From NCBI GenBank assembly GCA_042095835.1, contig JBELML010000103.1, positions 1 through 23,821 of the forward strand: a stretch of DNA of 23,821 bases, given 5' to 3'. The DNA comes from DATFKA01 sp042095835. Lineage in GTDB: Bacteria > Bacteroidota > Bacteroidia > Chitinophagales > Saprospiraceae. Below are positions 1 through 8,268 of the stretch, piece by piece. The position numbers were made by a program, and so were the translations under genes. Positions within the stretch are counted from its first letter, which is position 1. Every line of letters starts with the position of its first letter. The notes beneath the pieces were generated by a model. It was not told the origin of the DNA. It ran no database searches and saw only the letters and a list, made by a program, of their open reading frames with translations.

Positions 1-50
1 AGCCAAACTCGTTCCACTCGAACAGTGCCTAGGCGGCCTCCCGCACTTCG

Positions 51-87
51 CTTATTACCTTTTTCACACTTAATTTTCGGTAATAAG
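51..87. repeat. 9-bp perfect inverted repeat in the left intergenic region
   Basis: CTTATTACC at 51-59 is the exact reverse complement of GGTAATAAG at 79-87, with a 19-base spacer. A T-rich stretch follows at about 90-97, so it could be a weak plus-strand terminator for a gene lying off the left edge. Just before it, bases 20-50 also show imperfect dyad symmetry around GCCTAGGC, which may be the end of a dispersed repeat. I see no gene in 1-273. Confidence 0.35.
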
Positions 88-231
88 CATTTCTTTTTAA
101 GTTTTTATTTTAATGCGTTTGCCTACCATTTGGAAGTATATGTCCTGAAATAGGCTTTTATAACTAAAGGCCAGCCTAAGAGATTTGTACTCATGGAATA
201 TTTATTTATAAAAAAAATAAGACCAACCAAC

Positions 232-264
232 CTTTGAACTAACAACTAAGTCATTAGTTCAAAG
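232..264 (+). promoter_or_regulatory. 11-bp perfect inverted repeat abutting the start of the serine hydrolase gene
   Basis: CTTTGAACTAA at 232-242 and TTAGTTCAAAG at 254-264 are exact reverse complements separated by 11 bases. The right arm ends 9 bases before the ATG at 274. In DNA it could be an operator for a dimeric repressor; in RNA it would form a hairpin occupying the ribosome-binding region. There is no U-run after it, so it is not a terminator. Confidence 0.6.
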
Positions 265-273
265 CCTTGAAAA

Positions 274-1461
274 ATGAAAAATCTCACCCGACTACTTTTG
301 CTTAGTTTTGCCTTTTTTTACGCTTGCCAATCTACGGAGGAGCATGCTTCTACCAATTCGAAAAAATGGTCTCCACTCCTCAGCTATCTAGATAGTGTAG
401 CCTTACAATCGGTCGTTGATTCCACCACGGTCGGTATTAGTTGGGGCATAATTTTACCTGATCAGGATATGGTGGTACAGAGTCACGGCCTGGCTAAGAT
501 CGCCCCAGAAGTACCTTTAACTACTAGCACTAAATCTGGCATAGCGTCTATCACGAAACCTTTTACAGCTACTTTGATCGGTTTGCTAGTAGAAGAGGGG
601 AGACTGGACTTATACCAAACACTTGATCAGTTTTTTCCTGATTTTCCAGATGGAGACAAGACCACCATATATCAACTACTTTCTCATACATCAGGGATTC
701 CAGATTGGTGGATGGGCGGCCTACCCGAAACGGATGTACCGACTAACTGGACCAGCGAAGCCAATCGGCACAAGACCCTCCAGCGAATGAACCAAGTTTA
801 TTTGTTTGACCCAGGAACCCAATTTTTTTACTCAAATAGTGGGTTTGCTTTATTAGCTGATATTATTGAGCGGGCCACTGGTAAAACTTACGAGGAGGTA
901 CTACATGAAAGGATTATCATCCCACTTGCCCTGAACCAAACGGTGCTAGGGGATCCCACCGCTGATACGCTCGACGCTATTGGATATGGTATTCAGCAAT
1001 CCGATAGCACTAGGTCGATCACCTACGAGGCGCGCGCATCTATTTCTACTTCTCTCAATGCATTTGGAGGCATCCGTACCACTATCGGTGATCTTTTAAG
1101 TTTTACTAAAGCCTTAAGCCAAGGAGACTTGCTTAGTTTGGCCTTTTTTGAGCAAATGAGTACTTATGCTGAAGTCAATTCGGGCCTTCCTGTGTACGAG
1201 GCTCCTTACTGGCCGGCGGAATGGGGAGAATTTTCCTCACCTCCTTATATGGAAAAAAGTGGCTATGGACTAGGTTTAAATCTGACTGAAATGTATGGAC
1301 AGCAAGTGATTTGGCATAGTGGCGGTATGCCCGGCTATAATGCGATTTGGTGTTATCTGCCCGAGAAAGATATCCATTTTGCCTTGCTAGCGAATACCGA
1401 TAATGGAGCAGTACCAGCTTTTGAAGTCTTTATAAAAATGCTGACCAAAGAACAGGGGTAA
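274..1461 (+). CDS. Serine hydrolase, class C beta-lactamase/PBP4-like lipoprotein
   Basis: The 395-aa protein starts with a lipoprotein signal peptide (hydrophobic LLLLSFAFF then YAC at residue 18), so it is probably anchored in the outer or inner membrane facing the periplasm. The serine beta-lactamase/D-peptidase fold is indicated by three motifs: SITK (S92, K95; nucleophile and base), YSN (Y186-N188) and HSGG (H348). Class C enzymes and esterase/DD-peptidase relatives share this layout and length. The sequence cannot tell a true beta-lactamase from a peptidase or esterase; most Bacteroidota members are uncharacterised. It leads a plus-strand run with the next two genes (gaps of 49 and 32 bp). 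A perfect inverted repeat lies directly in front of the start. Confidence 0.9.
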   Translation: MKNLTRLLLLSFAFFYACQSTEEHASTNSKKWSPLLSYLDSVALQSVVDSTTVGISWGIILPDQDMVVQSHGLAKIAPEVPLTTSTKSGIASITKPFTATLIGLLVEEGRLDLYQTLDQFFPDFPDGDKTTIYQLLSHTSGIPDWWMGGLPETDVPTNWTSEANRHKTLQRMNQVYLFDPGTQFFYSNSGFALLADIIERATGKTYEEVLHERIIIPLALNQTVLGDPTADTLDAIGYGIQQSDSTRSITYEARASISTSLNAFGGIRTTIGDLLSFTKALSQGDLLSLAFFEQMSTYAEVNSGLPVYEAPYWPAEWGEFSSPPYMEKSGYGLGLNLTEMYGQQVIWHSGGMPGYNAIWCYLPEKDIHFALLANTDNGAVPAFEVFIKMLTKEQG

Positions 1462-1510
1462 ACATAATCAAGAGACCACAGGTTTAAACATAAAAATCTA
1501 TATTACCACT

Positions 1511-1822
1511 ATGAATAGCTACACCACTTTATCAGAAGCCATCGAAGACTTGAAGAAGCATGGCTATACAGAAGATTTAAACCTACAAAGTAATTGTGTA
1601 GAATGTAAAGCCTTGGGTTATGAGATGATGGCCCAAGACTTTGAAGTTGATCAAATTTTCCGCTTTGAAGGGGACAGCAATCCAGATGATTCCTCTATCC
1701 TTTACGCGATTTCGAGTGAGAAATTTGAACTGAAAGGCTTGCTCGTAGATGCTTATGGAACCTATTCGGAAGCACCCAATGCGGAGATGATTGAGAAGTT
1801 GCGTTATCGACCAAGTGCTTAG
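1511..1822 (+). CDS. Small conserved protein, often labelled 'phosphoribosylpyrophosphate synthetase'
   Basis: A 103-aa soluble protein with no signal peptide or membrane segment. It opens with a helical segment (SEAIEDLKKHGYTED), then two cysteines in a CVEC pattern at about residues 29-32, a DFEVDQIFRFEG segment, NPDDSSILYAIS, and GLLVDAYGTYSE. From memory this matches a ~100-aa family widespread in Bacteroidota that databases name phosphoribosylpyrophosphate synthetase. It is about one third the length of a real PRPP synthetase and shows no PRPP-binding loop, so that name is very probably a propagated misannotation. The acidic, aromatic-rich body suggests a small binding or regulatory domain; function unknown. 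It sits between the serine hydrolase and the lactate dehydrogenase genes, probably cotranscribed. Confidence 0.8.
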   Translation: MNSYTTLSEAIEDLKKHGYTEDLNLQSNCVECKALGYEMMAQDFEVDQIFRFEGDSNPDDSSILYAISSEKFELKGLLVDAYGTYSEAPNAEMIEKLRYRPSA

Positions 1823-1854
1823 CATCTTATTCCATTACTTCACTATATAACGAT

Positions 1855-3021
1855 ATGTCCTACGAAAAAAGAGCCAACTTTCTGATGAATCGCTATCCTG
1901 CGGTGGTCGACCTTCAACGCAAAGCGCACCGTCGAATGCCCTTAGTCTCCAAGGAATATTTAGAGACGGGTACCGATGATGATCAGGCTTTGGATCGCAA
2001 TCGAAGTGCGCTGGCCGCTATTCGTTTTGCACCCAAATTTTTGCGTGGGCAACTCAAGTCAGCAATTGGAGTAAAGATATTAGGCCAAGCATTTGATTTG
2101 CCATTTGGGATCGCTCCAGTTGGCTTGACGGGGTTAATGTGGCCAAATGTGGAGGTCTACTTAGCACAAGCAGCCCAGCAGTACAATATCCCTTATTGCC
2201 TCAGTACGCTAGCTACGGAGACTCCTGAAAGGGTAGGGCCACATGTTGGTGATCGGGGCTGGTTTCAGTTGTACACACCTCGAGACAAGGAGCTTGCCTT
2301 TAAATTGCTAGACCGCGCAAAAAGTAGTGGGTTTCATACTTTGGTGATCACTATTGATATACCTATGCCGAGTAGGCGACAACGGACCAAACGAGCAGGC
2401 TTGCAGACACCTCCGAAGATTACGCCCAATTTTATCTGGCAGGGAATTACCCATCCCCAGTGGAGTTTGGCCACCTTGCGTCGGGGCTTGCCGCGGTTGA
2501 GGATGGTAGAGCAGCACAGCGACTTTAAGGATATGATGTCGGTAGAAAAATTTGTCAGCAATCAAGTGGGCGGAAACCTCTCCTGGGATTATGTCCAGGT
2601 ACTAAGAGACTATTGGGATGGGCCAGTCATCTTAAAAGGTATTATGCACGAAGCTGATGCTGACAAAGCAGTAGAGCTCGGTTTTGATGGTATCGTCGTA
2701 TCAAATCACGGTGGTCGCCAATTTGACGGAGTGCCAGCCGCCATAGAGGTACTACCGGGCATCGCTCGATTGGTCAATGGTAAAATACCTGTGATCATGG
2801 ATAGCGGTATTCGCTCTGGCCTAGATATTCTACGAGCCATAGCTTTGGGTGCTGATTTTGTACTCTTAGGGAGAGCCTTCATTTATGGCGTAGCAGCTCT
2901 GGGTAAAATTGGTGGAGACCATGTAGTGCATATCCTCAAAGAAGAGCTGGTCAATAGTATGGTGAATCTGGGAATAGAGTCTTTAGACGAAGTGCGGGCC
3001 TTGGAGCGATTTAATCAGTAG
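1855..3021 (+). CDS. lldD: FMN-dependent alpha-hydroxy-acid dehydrogenase (L-lactate dehydrogenase type)
   Basis: At 388 aa this has the normal length of the family. It oxidises an L-2-hydroxy acid, most likely lactate to pyruvate, using FMN, and passes electrons to the respiratory chain or oxygen. Diagnostic stretches are YLETGTDDDQALDRNR near the N-terminus, FGIAPVGLTGLMWP (FMN contact), GWFQLYTPRD, TIDIPMPSRRQR, the active-site SNHGGRQFDG (H285) and the C-terminal phosphate-binding DSGIRSG / GADFVLLGRAF. The substrate cannot be fixed from sequence: glycolate and mandelate enzymes look alike. It has no signal peptide and is probably membrane-associated on the cytoplasmic side. Its last 11 bases overlap the convergent transporter gene, so the two share their 3' ends. 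Confidence 0.92.
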   Translation: MSYEKRANFLMNRYPAVVDLQRKAHRRMPLVSKEYLETGTDDDQALDRNRSALAAIRFAPKFLRGQLKSAIGVKILGQAFDLPFGIAPVGLTGLMWPNVEVYLAQAAQQYNIPYCLSTLATETPERVGPHVGDRGWFQLYTPRDKELAFKLLDRAKSSGFHTLVITIDIPMPSRRQRTKRAGLQTPPKITPNFIWQGITHPQWSLATLRRGLPRLRMVEQHSDFKDMMSVEKFVSNQVGGNLSWDYVQVLRDYWDGPVILKGIMHEADADKAVELGFDGIVVSNHGGRQFDGVPAAIEVLPGIARLVNGKIPVIMDSGIRSGLDILRAIALGADFVLLGRAFIYGVAALGKIGGDHVVHILKEELVNSMVNLGIESLDEVRALERFNQ

Positions 3022-3709
3022 CTTGTCCAACACCGTGCTTTCTCAAATAGCCAACTGCCAAATATACAAAAGGAGTATCCACCAAAGCGATGACGATTTT
3101 TACTAAATAAGTAAATACGATTAACTCTACAATAGGGAAAACACCATAGAAGCCAATCAAATAAAAGACCACCGTATTGATCAGCTGAGAGGCAATCGTA
3201 GAAGCATTATTTCTCAGCCAGAGGTATTTGCCCTTGGTTCTCTTTTTCCAGTAATGGAAAGCCCAAATGTCGTGGAATTGGGAGACAATAAAACTAGCAA
3301 AGGAAGCAATTGTAATCCTCAATGAATTGCCGATGGTGGCTTCGAATCCTGCTTGATTGGCCGCCCATACGGGATGTGGTTCCCAGTTTACCGCAAACTG
3401 CATGGTGATGTACAATAATGGGTATAATACTGCTCCGACATAGACTACTTTTTTGGCTTCTTTCACACCCCAGATTTCTGCTAAGACGTCTGTGAAAATA
3501 AAGGTCGCGCTATACACAAATACCGAAGCGGACAAAGCCAAATTGGGTAGGCCAGGGATGGCTCCTAATTTGCCCGCAATAACAATAGCGACCACCAGTG
3601 CCCCCGCATACGCTCCAACTAAAAGCGTCGAACCCAACCATCTCGACAAGAGGCTAATACCTAAACCTAAAATCATCGTAATCAGCAGCCAAGCAACTAA
3701 AAATAGCAT
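3011..3709 (-). CDS. yhhQ: Queuosine precursor transporter (YhhQ/VUT family)
   Basis: A 232-aa integral membrane protein with about six hydrophobic segments. Family-type features are the TFIFTDVLAEIWGVKEAKK segment after the second/third helix, SFIVSQFHDIWAFHYWKKRTKG, and SQLINTVVFYLIGFYG. The family imports 7-cyano/7-aminomethyl-deazaguanine for queuosine synthesis in tRNA wobble positions. The gene follows the adenine phosphoribosyltransferase gene on the same strand (21-bp gap), a plausible purine-salvage pair, although cotranscription is inferred. Its stop codon lies inside the 3' end of the convergent lactate dehydrogenase gene. Confidence 0.88.
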   Translation of the reverse strand: MLFLVAWLLITMILGLGISLLSRWLGSTLLVGAYAGALVVAIVIAGKLGAIPGLPNLALSASVFVYSATFIFTDVLAEIWGVKEAKKVVYVGAVLYPLLYITMQFAVNWEPHPVWAANQAGFEATIGNSLRITIASFASFIVSQFHDIWAFHYWKKRTKGKYLWLRNNASTIASQLINTVVFYLIGFYGVFPIVELIVFTYLVKIVIALVDTPFVYLAVGYLRKHGVGQATD

Positions 3710-3730
3710 ATCAATTTGTTTTGGAAAAGA

Positions 3731-4252
3731 CTAATACCTGACTAATGCATCAATGTGATCAGAAAAAGGAAGTAAAGGCCTGCGGCCATTCAAAAAAGTC
3801 AACTCTACTAGGAAGCTGAAGCCAACAACCGTCCCTATTTGATCGACTAGTTTTGCCGCTGCGGTAGCAGTGCCCCCGGTTGCCAATAGGTCGTCGTGGA
3901 TCAATACTTTGGCATCTTTAAAAATGGCGTCTTGATGCATTTCTATTGTAGCAGTCCCATATTCTAAATCGTAGCTCTGGCTAAAGGTCGATCGTGGAAG
4001 TTTACCCGCTTTACGGATAGGTACAAAAGGAATACCTAATTGCTGGGCTACTAGCATGCCCCAGAAGAAACCTCGTGACTCAATGCCGGCAATGATATCT
4101 ATCTCAGGAAAAGCTTGCGCGATATGATTAGCAATATCTTGGCACAAAGCAGCTTGAGAAAAAATAGGTGTAATGTCCTTGAATAATATACCAGGTTTAG
4201 GGAAATCTGGTACATCCTTGATTTGTTGTTGTATGCGTGTACTTAAATCCAT
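3731..4252 (-). CDS. apt: Adenine phosphoribosyltransferase
   Basis: The 173-aa protein has the standard APRT length and order: the N-terminal DVPDFPKPGILFKDITPI, the IESRGFFWG loop, PIRKAGKLP, and the PRPP-binding signature VLIHDDLLATGGTA at about residues 116-129. It converts adenine plus PRPP to AMP and pyrophosphate in the cytoplasm. One variation is visible: the signature is usually VLIVDDLLATGGT, and His replaces Val before the two aspartates; the catalytic acidic pair is intact. The ATG is at 4252 and about 97 bp separate it from the upstream barrel gene. Confidence 0.96.
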   Translation of the reverse strand: MDLSTRIQQQIKDVPDFPKPGILFKDITPIFSQAALCQDIANHIAQAFPEIDIIAGIESRGFFWGMLVAQQLGIPFVPIRKAGKLPRSTFSQSYDLEYGTATIEMHQDAIFKDAKVLIHDDLLATGGTATAAAKLVDQIGTVVGFSFLVELTFLNGRRPLLPFSDHIDALVRY

Positions 4253-4348
4253 GCCGGAAGATACACAACAGGTGGGAATATTGTTAAATGAAGGAGAAAG
4301 ATTCCTCAGAAGGCTCCTGGCCTCACAGTGGTCAGTAGGTTCACAGCC

Positions 4349-5347
4349 CTATTTTCCAGGAGGAGACAAGAACAAACCTACGCTAAAGTAAGGCGCATGT
4401 GGTGGCTTGATTTTATAGGAAGAAAACTCTTCCGATTGAGCTTCCAGGCGTGTATTAAAGTTGCGTTGGAAACCACCTTTGACATTCAACCAGACCCAAG
4501 GCGCGATGTTGCGCTCTAGACTGAGGCCAAATTGAAGCTCTGAATGATTGAGATGGTAAATGCCTTCTGTGTTGGGACGACTAGCTGTGGCCAAATCGAT
4601 ACTATAATTCCGACTATTGAATTTATAGCCACCTAAAAGGATGGTTTTTTTATCAATATTATATCGCAGATCGGCATAACCCGGGAAGATAGCTTCTACA
4701 CCCCATTTTTCATTGAAGTTTCGGTTGTAGAAAATATAGGGCAGCGCCAAGGTCCGCCTAAAGTTGCTATTAAAAGTAAGACCAAATCCCCACTCAAAAT
4801 TATCATCGATTTTATAGCCATAGGCCCAGGTCGCTCCTATAGCACGATAGCGGCGATCAAAGTTGATAAGCTGGCCATAGTCACCATTAAAATCCACTTT
4901 TACTCTAAAGATCGTATACTGACTACTATTAATGGATTTAATAGCATAAGCTCCTATACCACTGCTTTTGAGTCGAGCAGAATGCACATCATTGAATACA
5001 GAATTGGCTTTGATTAAATCTGCATCCTGGAGAAAGTAGGTTTCTGGTCGATGACTTAATCCAATAAGTACACTGAAACCTGGTTTATAGATAATCGGAA
5101 TCTTGAGTTTGAAATTGATTTGTTGGATCGACTCAATTCCATCAGGTACATAGTTTGAGCCTTCGACGTTGTCGATATTTCCACCGCCGATATTCGTAAA
5201 AGAGATATCAAGTCCGCGACTTCTAGACTTATTAATGATTCCCGGAGTACAAACACCTTTCAGCCCCTCATCTGCATCTAATACCTGCAGTTGAGCGCAC
5301 AGCTCCTGAGAAAGCAATACGAGTGTAAGGAGAATAATTGTCCTCAT
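4349..5347 (-). CDS. Outer-membrane beta-barrel protein (DUF6268-like)
   Basis: A 332-aa protein with a cleavable signal peptide (RTIILLTLVLLSQELCAQ, cut about residue 19). After a short globular stretch it alternates hydrophobic and polar residues in many aromatic-rich strands (LDISFTNIGGG, FSVLIGLSHRPETYF, FRVKVDFNGDYG, WGFGLTFNSNFRR, LLGGYKFNSRNYSIDL, ELQFGLSLERNIAPWVWLNVKGGF, APYFSVGLFL), the appearance of a 10-14 stranded barrel. The layout resembles the DUF6268 barrels of Bacteroidota; that family assignment is from memory. No TonB box or plug domain is present, so it is not a TonB-dependent receptor. The final barrel strand is followed by SPPGK rather than ending in the usual terminal Phe. 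Function unknown. Confidence 0.75.
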   Translation of the reverse strand: MRTIILLTLVLLSQELCAQLQVLDADEGLKGVCTPGIINKSRSRGLDISFTNIGGGNIDNVEGSNYVPDGIESIQQINFKLKIPIIYKPGFSVLIGLSHRPETYFLQDADLIKANSVFNDVHSARLKSSGIGAYAIKSINSSQYTIFRVKVDFNGDYGQLINFDRRYRAIGATWAYGYKIDDNFEWGFGLTFNSNFRRTLALPYIFYNRNFNEKWGVEAIFPGYADLRYNIDKKTILLGGYKFNSRNYSIDLATASRPNTEGIYHLNHSELQFGLSLERNIAPWVWLNVKGGFQRNFNTRLEAQSEEFSSYKIKPPHAPYFSVGLFLSPPGK

Positions 5348-5562
5348 TTAAAGTGGTATATCCAATCAACAAAATTCTATAACCTAGATGGAGGGGTTTT
5401 TATTTTATTACTTTCCCAATATAAGAATAAAAACTACGCCATGCTGTCGTTTGCCGACTAAACTAGGTACAGATTAGACGATTGGAGGCCAAAAAGTCAC
5501 TCGATGGAGCCGTTTTTACAGCCTATTAGCCCAACTATTGCTATTGTACCAATAAAAAAAAT
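5348..5562. other. Intergenic stretch with no gene seen
   Basis: Between the barrel gene start and the terminator of the M56-ankyrin gene there is AT-rich DNA with stops in all frames. It should contain the promoter of the minus-strand barrel gene, but I could not identify a convincing Bacteroidota -33/-7 motif. Confidence 0.5.
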
Positions 5563-5583
5563 GGCGTAGCAAACTGCTACGCC
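5554..5583 (-). terminator. Strong intrinsic terminator of the M56-ankyrin gene
   Basis: GGCGTAGCA (5563-5571) pairs perfectly with TGCTACGCC (5575-5583) around a 3-base loop. On the minus-strand transcript the hairpin is followed, after one base, by eight U residues (5561-5554). It sits 26 bp after the stop codon at 5610. Confidence 0.92.
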
Positions 5584-5609
5584 AAAAGAAGAAATTGATC
5601 TATTAGCTT

Positions 5610-8264
5610 CTAATCTTGTCTATCTTCTTTGCTATATTTCTCTAGTAATTGTATCATACGCTTATCACCATTTCGGCGAGCATGAAACATGGCATACTCA
5701 TTACCAGGTGTATCTAGGTAGGGATCAGCTCCATTTTCTAACAATAATTCTGCGGTAGCGTAGTGTCGACCACGGACGGCATGAATAAGTGCGGTGCCTT
5801 CTCCTCTAGAAACTTGGTTGACTTTAGCTCCATTGCTCAATAAATATTCTACCACTCCTGTAGAACCACTACGTGCAGCTACTAGTAAGGGCGTACCTTC
5901 TCCTTCTGCACCTTTGTTGACATCGGCACCTTGACTTAATAAATACTTTAAGGTGCTAAGATGTCCTCCGCGGGCAGCCAAGCTTAGAGCGGTACCTTCA
6001 CCACGAATAGCTTTGTCCATTTCAGCGCCTCTTTCGAGGAGATACTTAACCGTACTGGTATGTCCGCCTCGTGCAGCGAGAGATAAGGCCGTCCCTTCTC
6101 CTCTCACAACTTGCTCCATATCGGCACCTTGATCTAGAAGGAACTTCACGGTTTGGGTATGGCCTCCTCTAGCGGCCAGAGAAAGTGGTGTGCCTTCTCC
6201 TGCTACGGGTTTATTGATGTCTGCCCCTTTATCCAGGAAAAATTTGACGGTCTGGGTATGGCCTCCTCGTGCTGCTAAAGAGAGTGGCGTCCCTTCTCCT
6301 GGTATAACCTGGTTGATATCGGCACCTTGATCGATTAAATATTCAGCAGTTTGGGTGTGTCCGCCTCTGGCCGCTAATGATAATGGAGTTCCCTCGCCTC
6401 TAACTACTCTATTGATTTGCGCACCGTTCTTTAATAGGAATTGAACCGTTTCCAGATGCCCTCCGCGAGCAGCCAATGAAAGTGCCGTGCCTTCTCCTCT
6501 CACAACTTGCTCCATATCGGCACCTTGATCTAGAAGGAACTTCACGGTTTGGGTATGGCCTCCTCTAGCCGCTAGAGAGAGTGGGGTGCCTTCACCAGAA
6601 ACAACACGGTTCATATCAGCCCCTTGTTTAAGGAGATAAGCAACTGTAGAGGTATGTCCACCACGGGCGGCTACTGTTATGGCTGTACCTTCGCCAGGAA
6701 CTCTACGGGGGATGGAAGCTCCGTTGGTCACTAAATATTCGACGACCTCTAGGTAACCTCCACGGGCAGCAAAAAGCAAAGCCGTCCCTTCTCTCTCTAA
6801 ATATTTATTGACGTCTTCACCTTGGGCAATACAAAATTGTACAAAATCTAAATGTCCTTGTCCTGCTGCAATCATAATCGGGAAGGCATCTCGGTTAGAA
6901 CGACCATCAATTTTGGCGTTTTGGGCTAGCAGTAGTTTTGCAATCTCCAGGTTGCCCACGTAGGCAGCTGCACCTATGGGTGTACGTGGCAAGCTTGTAC
7001 GGAAAATATGCCTTTTAGTCTCATAAGTAATGTAAATGTCCTTTTTGCTGATACAATCTGCCTCAGTAGATTGCAATAGTTTCTTGACCCCAGCGATATC
7101 CTCCGCTTGTATAGCTTTGAGTAAGTCGTAGCAATCTTCTGCTAGTTCACCAAGTGGCGTTTCAGCTTGTTGTGCACCTGATGAGGCTTGATCTATAGCC
7201 TCGGTTGGGGTTTCTGATGGCTGAAGAGGTGGAGCCGGAACCAATGGTTCGGCCTGCAAAGCTTCCCATATTTCAGATGGATTATAGGCATCTGAAAGCG
7301 GAATAGCTTTGACGGGTTCGTTGATGAGAAGAACACTGAGTAAAATTAAGGGTGCCAATAGCGCATACTTCCAATAAGCTTTTGATTGGGCATTTTTTAC
7401 ATTCATTTTCATAATTCTTTTTTGAACGAGTGATTGATTGTAATTGGTGGTTAAAGACAGGGGCGCCTTCACAATTGCGACCTTGAGTAGGTTCAATTGA
7501 TAGGTCTGCTTCTCCACCTTGTTTTTTTGTAAAAGCAATTGATCGGTTTGGAATTCTAGGTTGTTTTCTATGTCTGCTCGCATGAACCAGGCGATCGGGT
7601 TAAACCAAAAAATAATCACAAACAACTCCGCTAATACGAGGTCGAGACTGTGTTTTTGATCTACATGCATCTCTTCATGCGCTACGATTTGCTCGTAGGT
7701 TTCATAGCTGTATAAATCTGGATTGATGAATATATAATGGAAAAAAGAACAAGGGTCCTGTATACTCGGATGGTAAACGAGACGATAGGAAGGGAGCGCC
7801 AAGGTTTGGGAGGTGTTTTTGACCATCCACCATAGAATTTGCCCAATTTGCGCTAGGAAACGGATGGTAAAAATGATCACACCAAAAAGGTAGATGACTC
7901 CAACCCAAAATATCCAGCTCTTCCTGGCTGGTGAAGACACTGTTTCTAAAGCGGCTATTTCATTAGCATCCGACCTTTTTTGCAGTATCGGTTCAGGGGC
8001 GATGAAGGGGACCTCTTCGGTAGTGGTGGCAGCTAATGGGCTAGTTTGTGCTGGGCTAGCTTCAGGCCGTAAAATCTCACTTACTAATCCTTGTTTTGGA
8101 GAGAACTCTGGCAAGCTAATGAAGGGTAGAGTGCCGCACAAAAGAAGGCTGCAAAGTAGGTAAAAACGATTGGCACTATAGATGTTTTCTCGTTCTAGAA
8201 AGAGCTTGTAAACGCCCCAAAATAAGAAAAGAAAAAGGGTAGATTTAACTAGAAAGAAAAACAT
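5610..8264 (-). CDS. M56 (BlaR1/MecR1-like) membrane metallopeptidase fused to a long ankyrin-repeat domain
   Basis: The 884-aa protein has two halves. Residues 1-320 are an M56 receptor: membrane helices at about 3-22, 34-50, 115-140 and 300-318, and the zinc motif HEEMH at 196-200, followed by the conserved DLVLAELFVIIFWFNPIAWF segment. After helix 4 comes a Pro/Glu/Ala-rich linker (about 320-370). From about 375 to the end there are about 13 full 33-residue ankyrin repeats plus degenerate caps, consensus TPLSLAARGGHTQTVKFLLDQGADMNQVVRGEG. In BlaR1 the segment after helix 4 is the extracytoplasmic sensor; here ankyrin repeats occupy it. Family knowledge: M56 receptors cleave BlaI/MecI repressors or interact with partner proteins. 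No blaI-like gene is adjacent. Repeats 6 and 10 are identical in protein. Confidence 0.9.
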   Translation of the reverse strand: MFFFLVKSTLFLFLFWGVYKLFLERENIYSANRFYLLCSLLLCGTLPFISLPEFSPKQGLVSEILRPEASPAQTSPLAATTTEEVPFIAPEPILQKRSDANEIAALETVSSPARKSWIFWVGVIYLFGVIIFTIRFLAQIGQILWWMVKNTSQTLALPSYRLVYHPSIQDPCSFFHYIFINPDLYSYETYEQIVAHEEMHVDQKHSLDLVLAELFVIIFWFNPIAWFMRADIENNLEFQTDQLLLQKNKVEKQTYQLNLLKVAIVKAPLSLTTNYNQSLVQKRIMKMNVKNAQSKAYWKYALLAPLILLSVLLINEPVKAIPLSDAYNPSEIWEALQAEPLVPAPPLQPSETPTEAIDQASSGAQQAETPLGELAEDCYDLLKAIQAEDIAGVKKLLQSTEADCISKKDIYITYETKRHIFRTSLPRTPIGAAAYVGNLEIAKLLLAQNAKIDGRSNRDAFPIMIAAGQGHLDFVQFCIAQGEDVNKYLEREGTALLFAARGGYLEVVEYLVTNGASIPRRVPGEGTAITVAARGGHTSTVAYLLKQGADMNRVVSGEGTPLSLAARGGHTQTVKFLLDQGADMEQVVRGEGTALSLAARGGHLETVQFLLKNGAQINRVVRGEGTPLSLAARGGHTQTAEYLIDQGADINQVIPGEGTPLSLAARGGHTQTVKFFLDKGADINKPVAGEGTPLSLAARGGHTQTVKFLLDQGADMEQVVRGEGTALSLAARGGHTSTVKYLLERGAEMDKAIRGEGTALSLAARGGHLSTLKYLLSQGADVNKGAEGEGTPLLVAARSGSTGVVEYLLSNGAKVNQVSRGEGTALIHAVRGRHYATAELLLENGADPYLDTPGNEYAMFHARRNGDKRMIQLLEKYSKEDRQD
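5660..7050 (-). repeat. Tandem 99-bp ankyrin-coding repeats
   Basis: The ankyrin half of the M56 gene is built from 99-bp units. An 80-bp stretch at 6094-6173 is identical to 6490-6569, exactly 396 bp (four units) apart, pointing to recent unequal exchange or conversion between units. Flanking units are diverged at synonymous sites. Confidence 0.85.
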
Positions 8265-8268
8265 ACTT

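Noticed and set aside
1583..1825. 80-aa minus-strand frame opposite the small conserved protein
   Set aside because: A shadow of the plus-strand gene with no recognisable features.
5750..6800. CRISPR-like regular repetition
   Set aside because: The periodicity is 99 bp with no spacers, and it reads in frame as ankyrin repeats.
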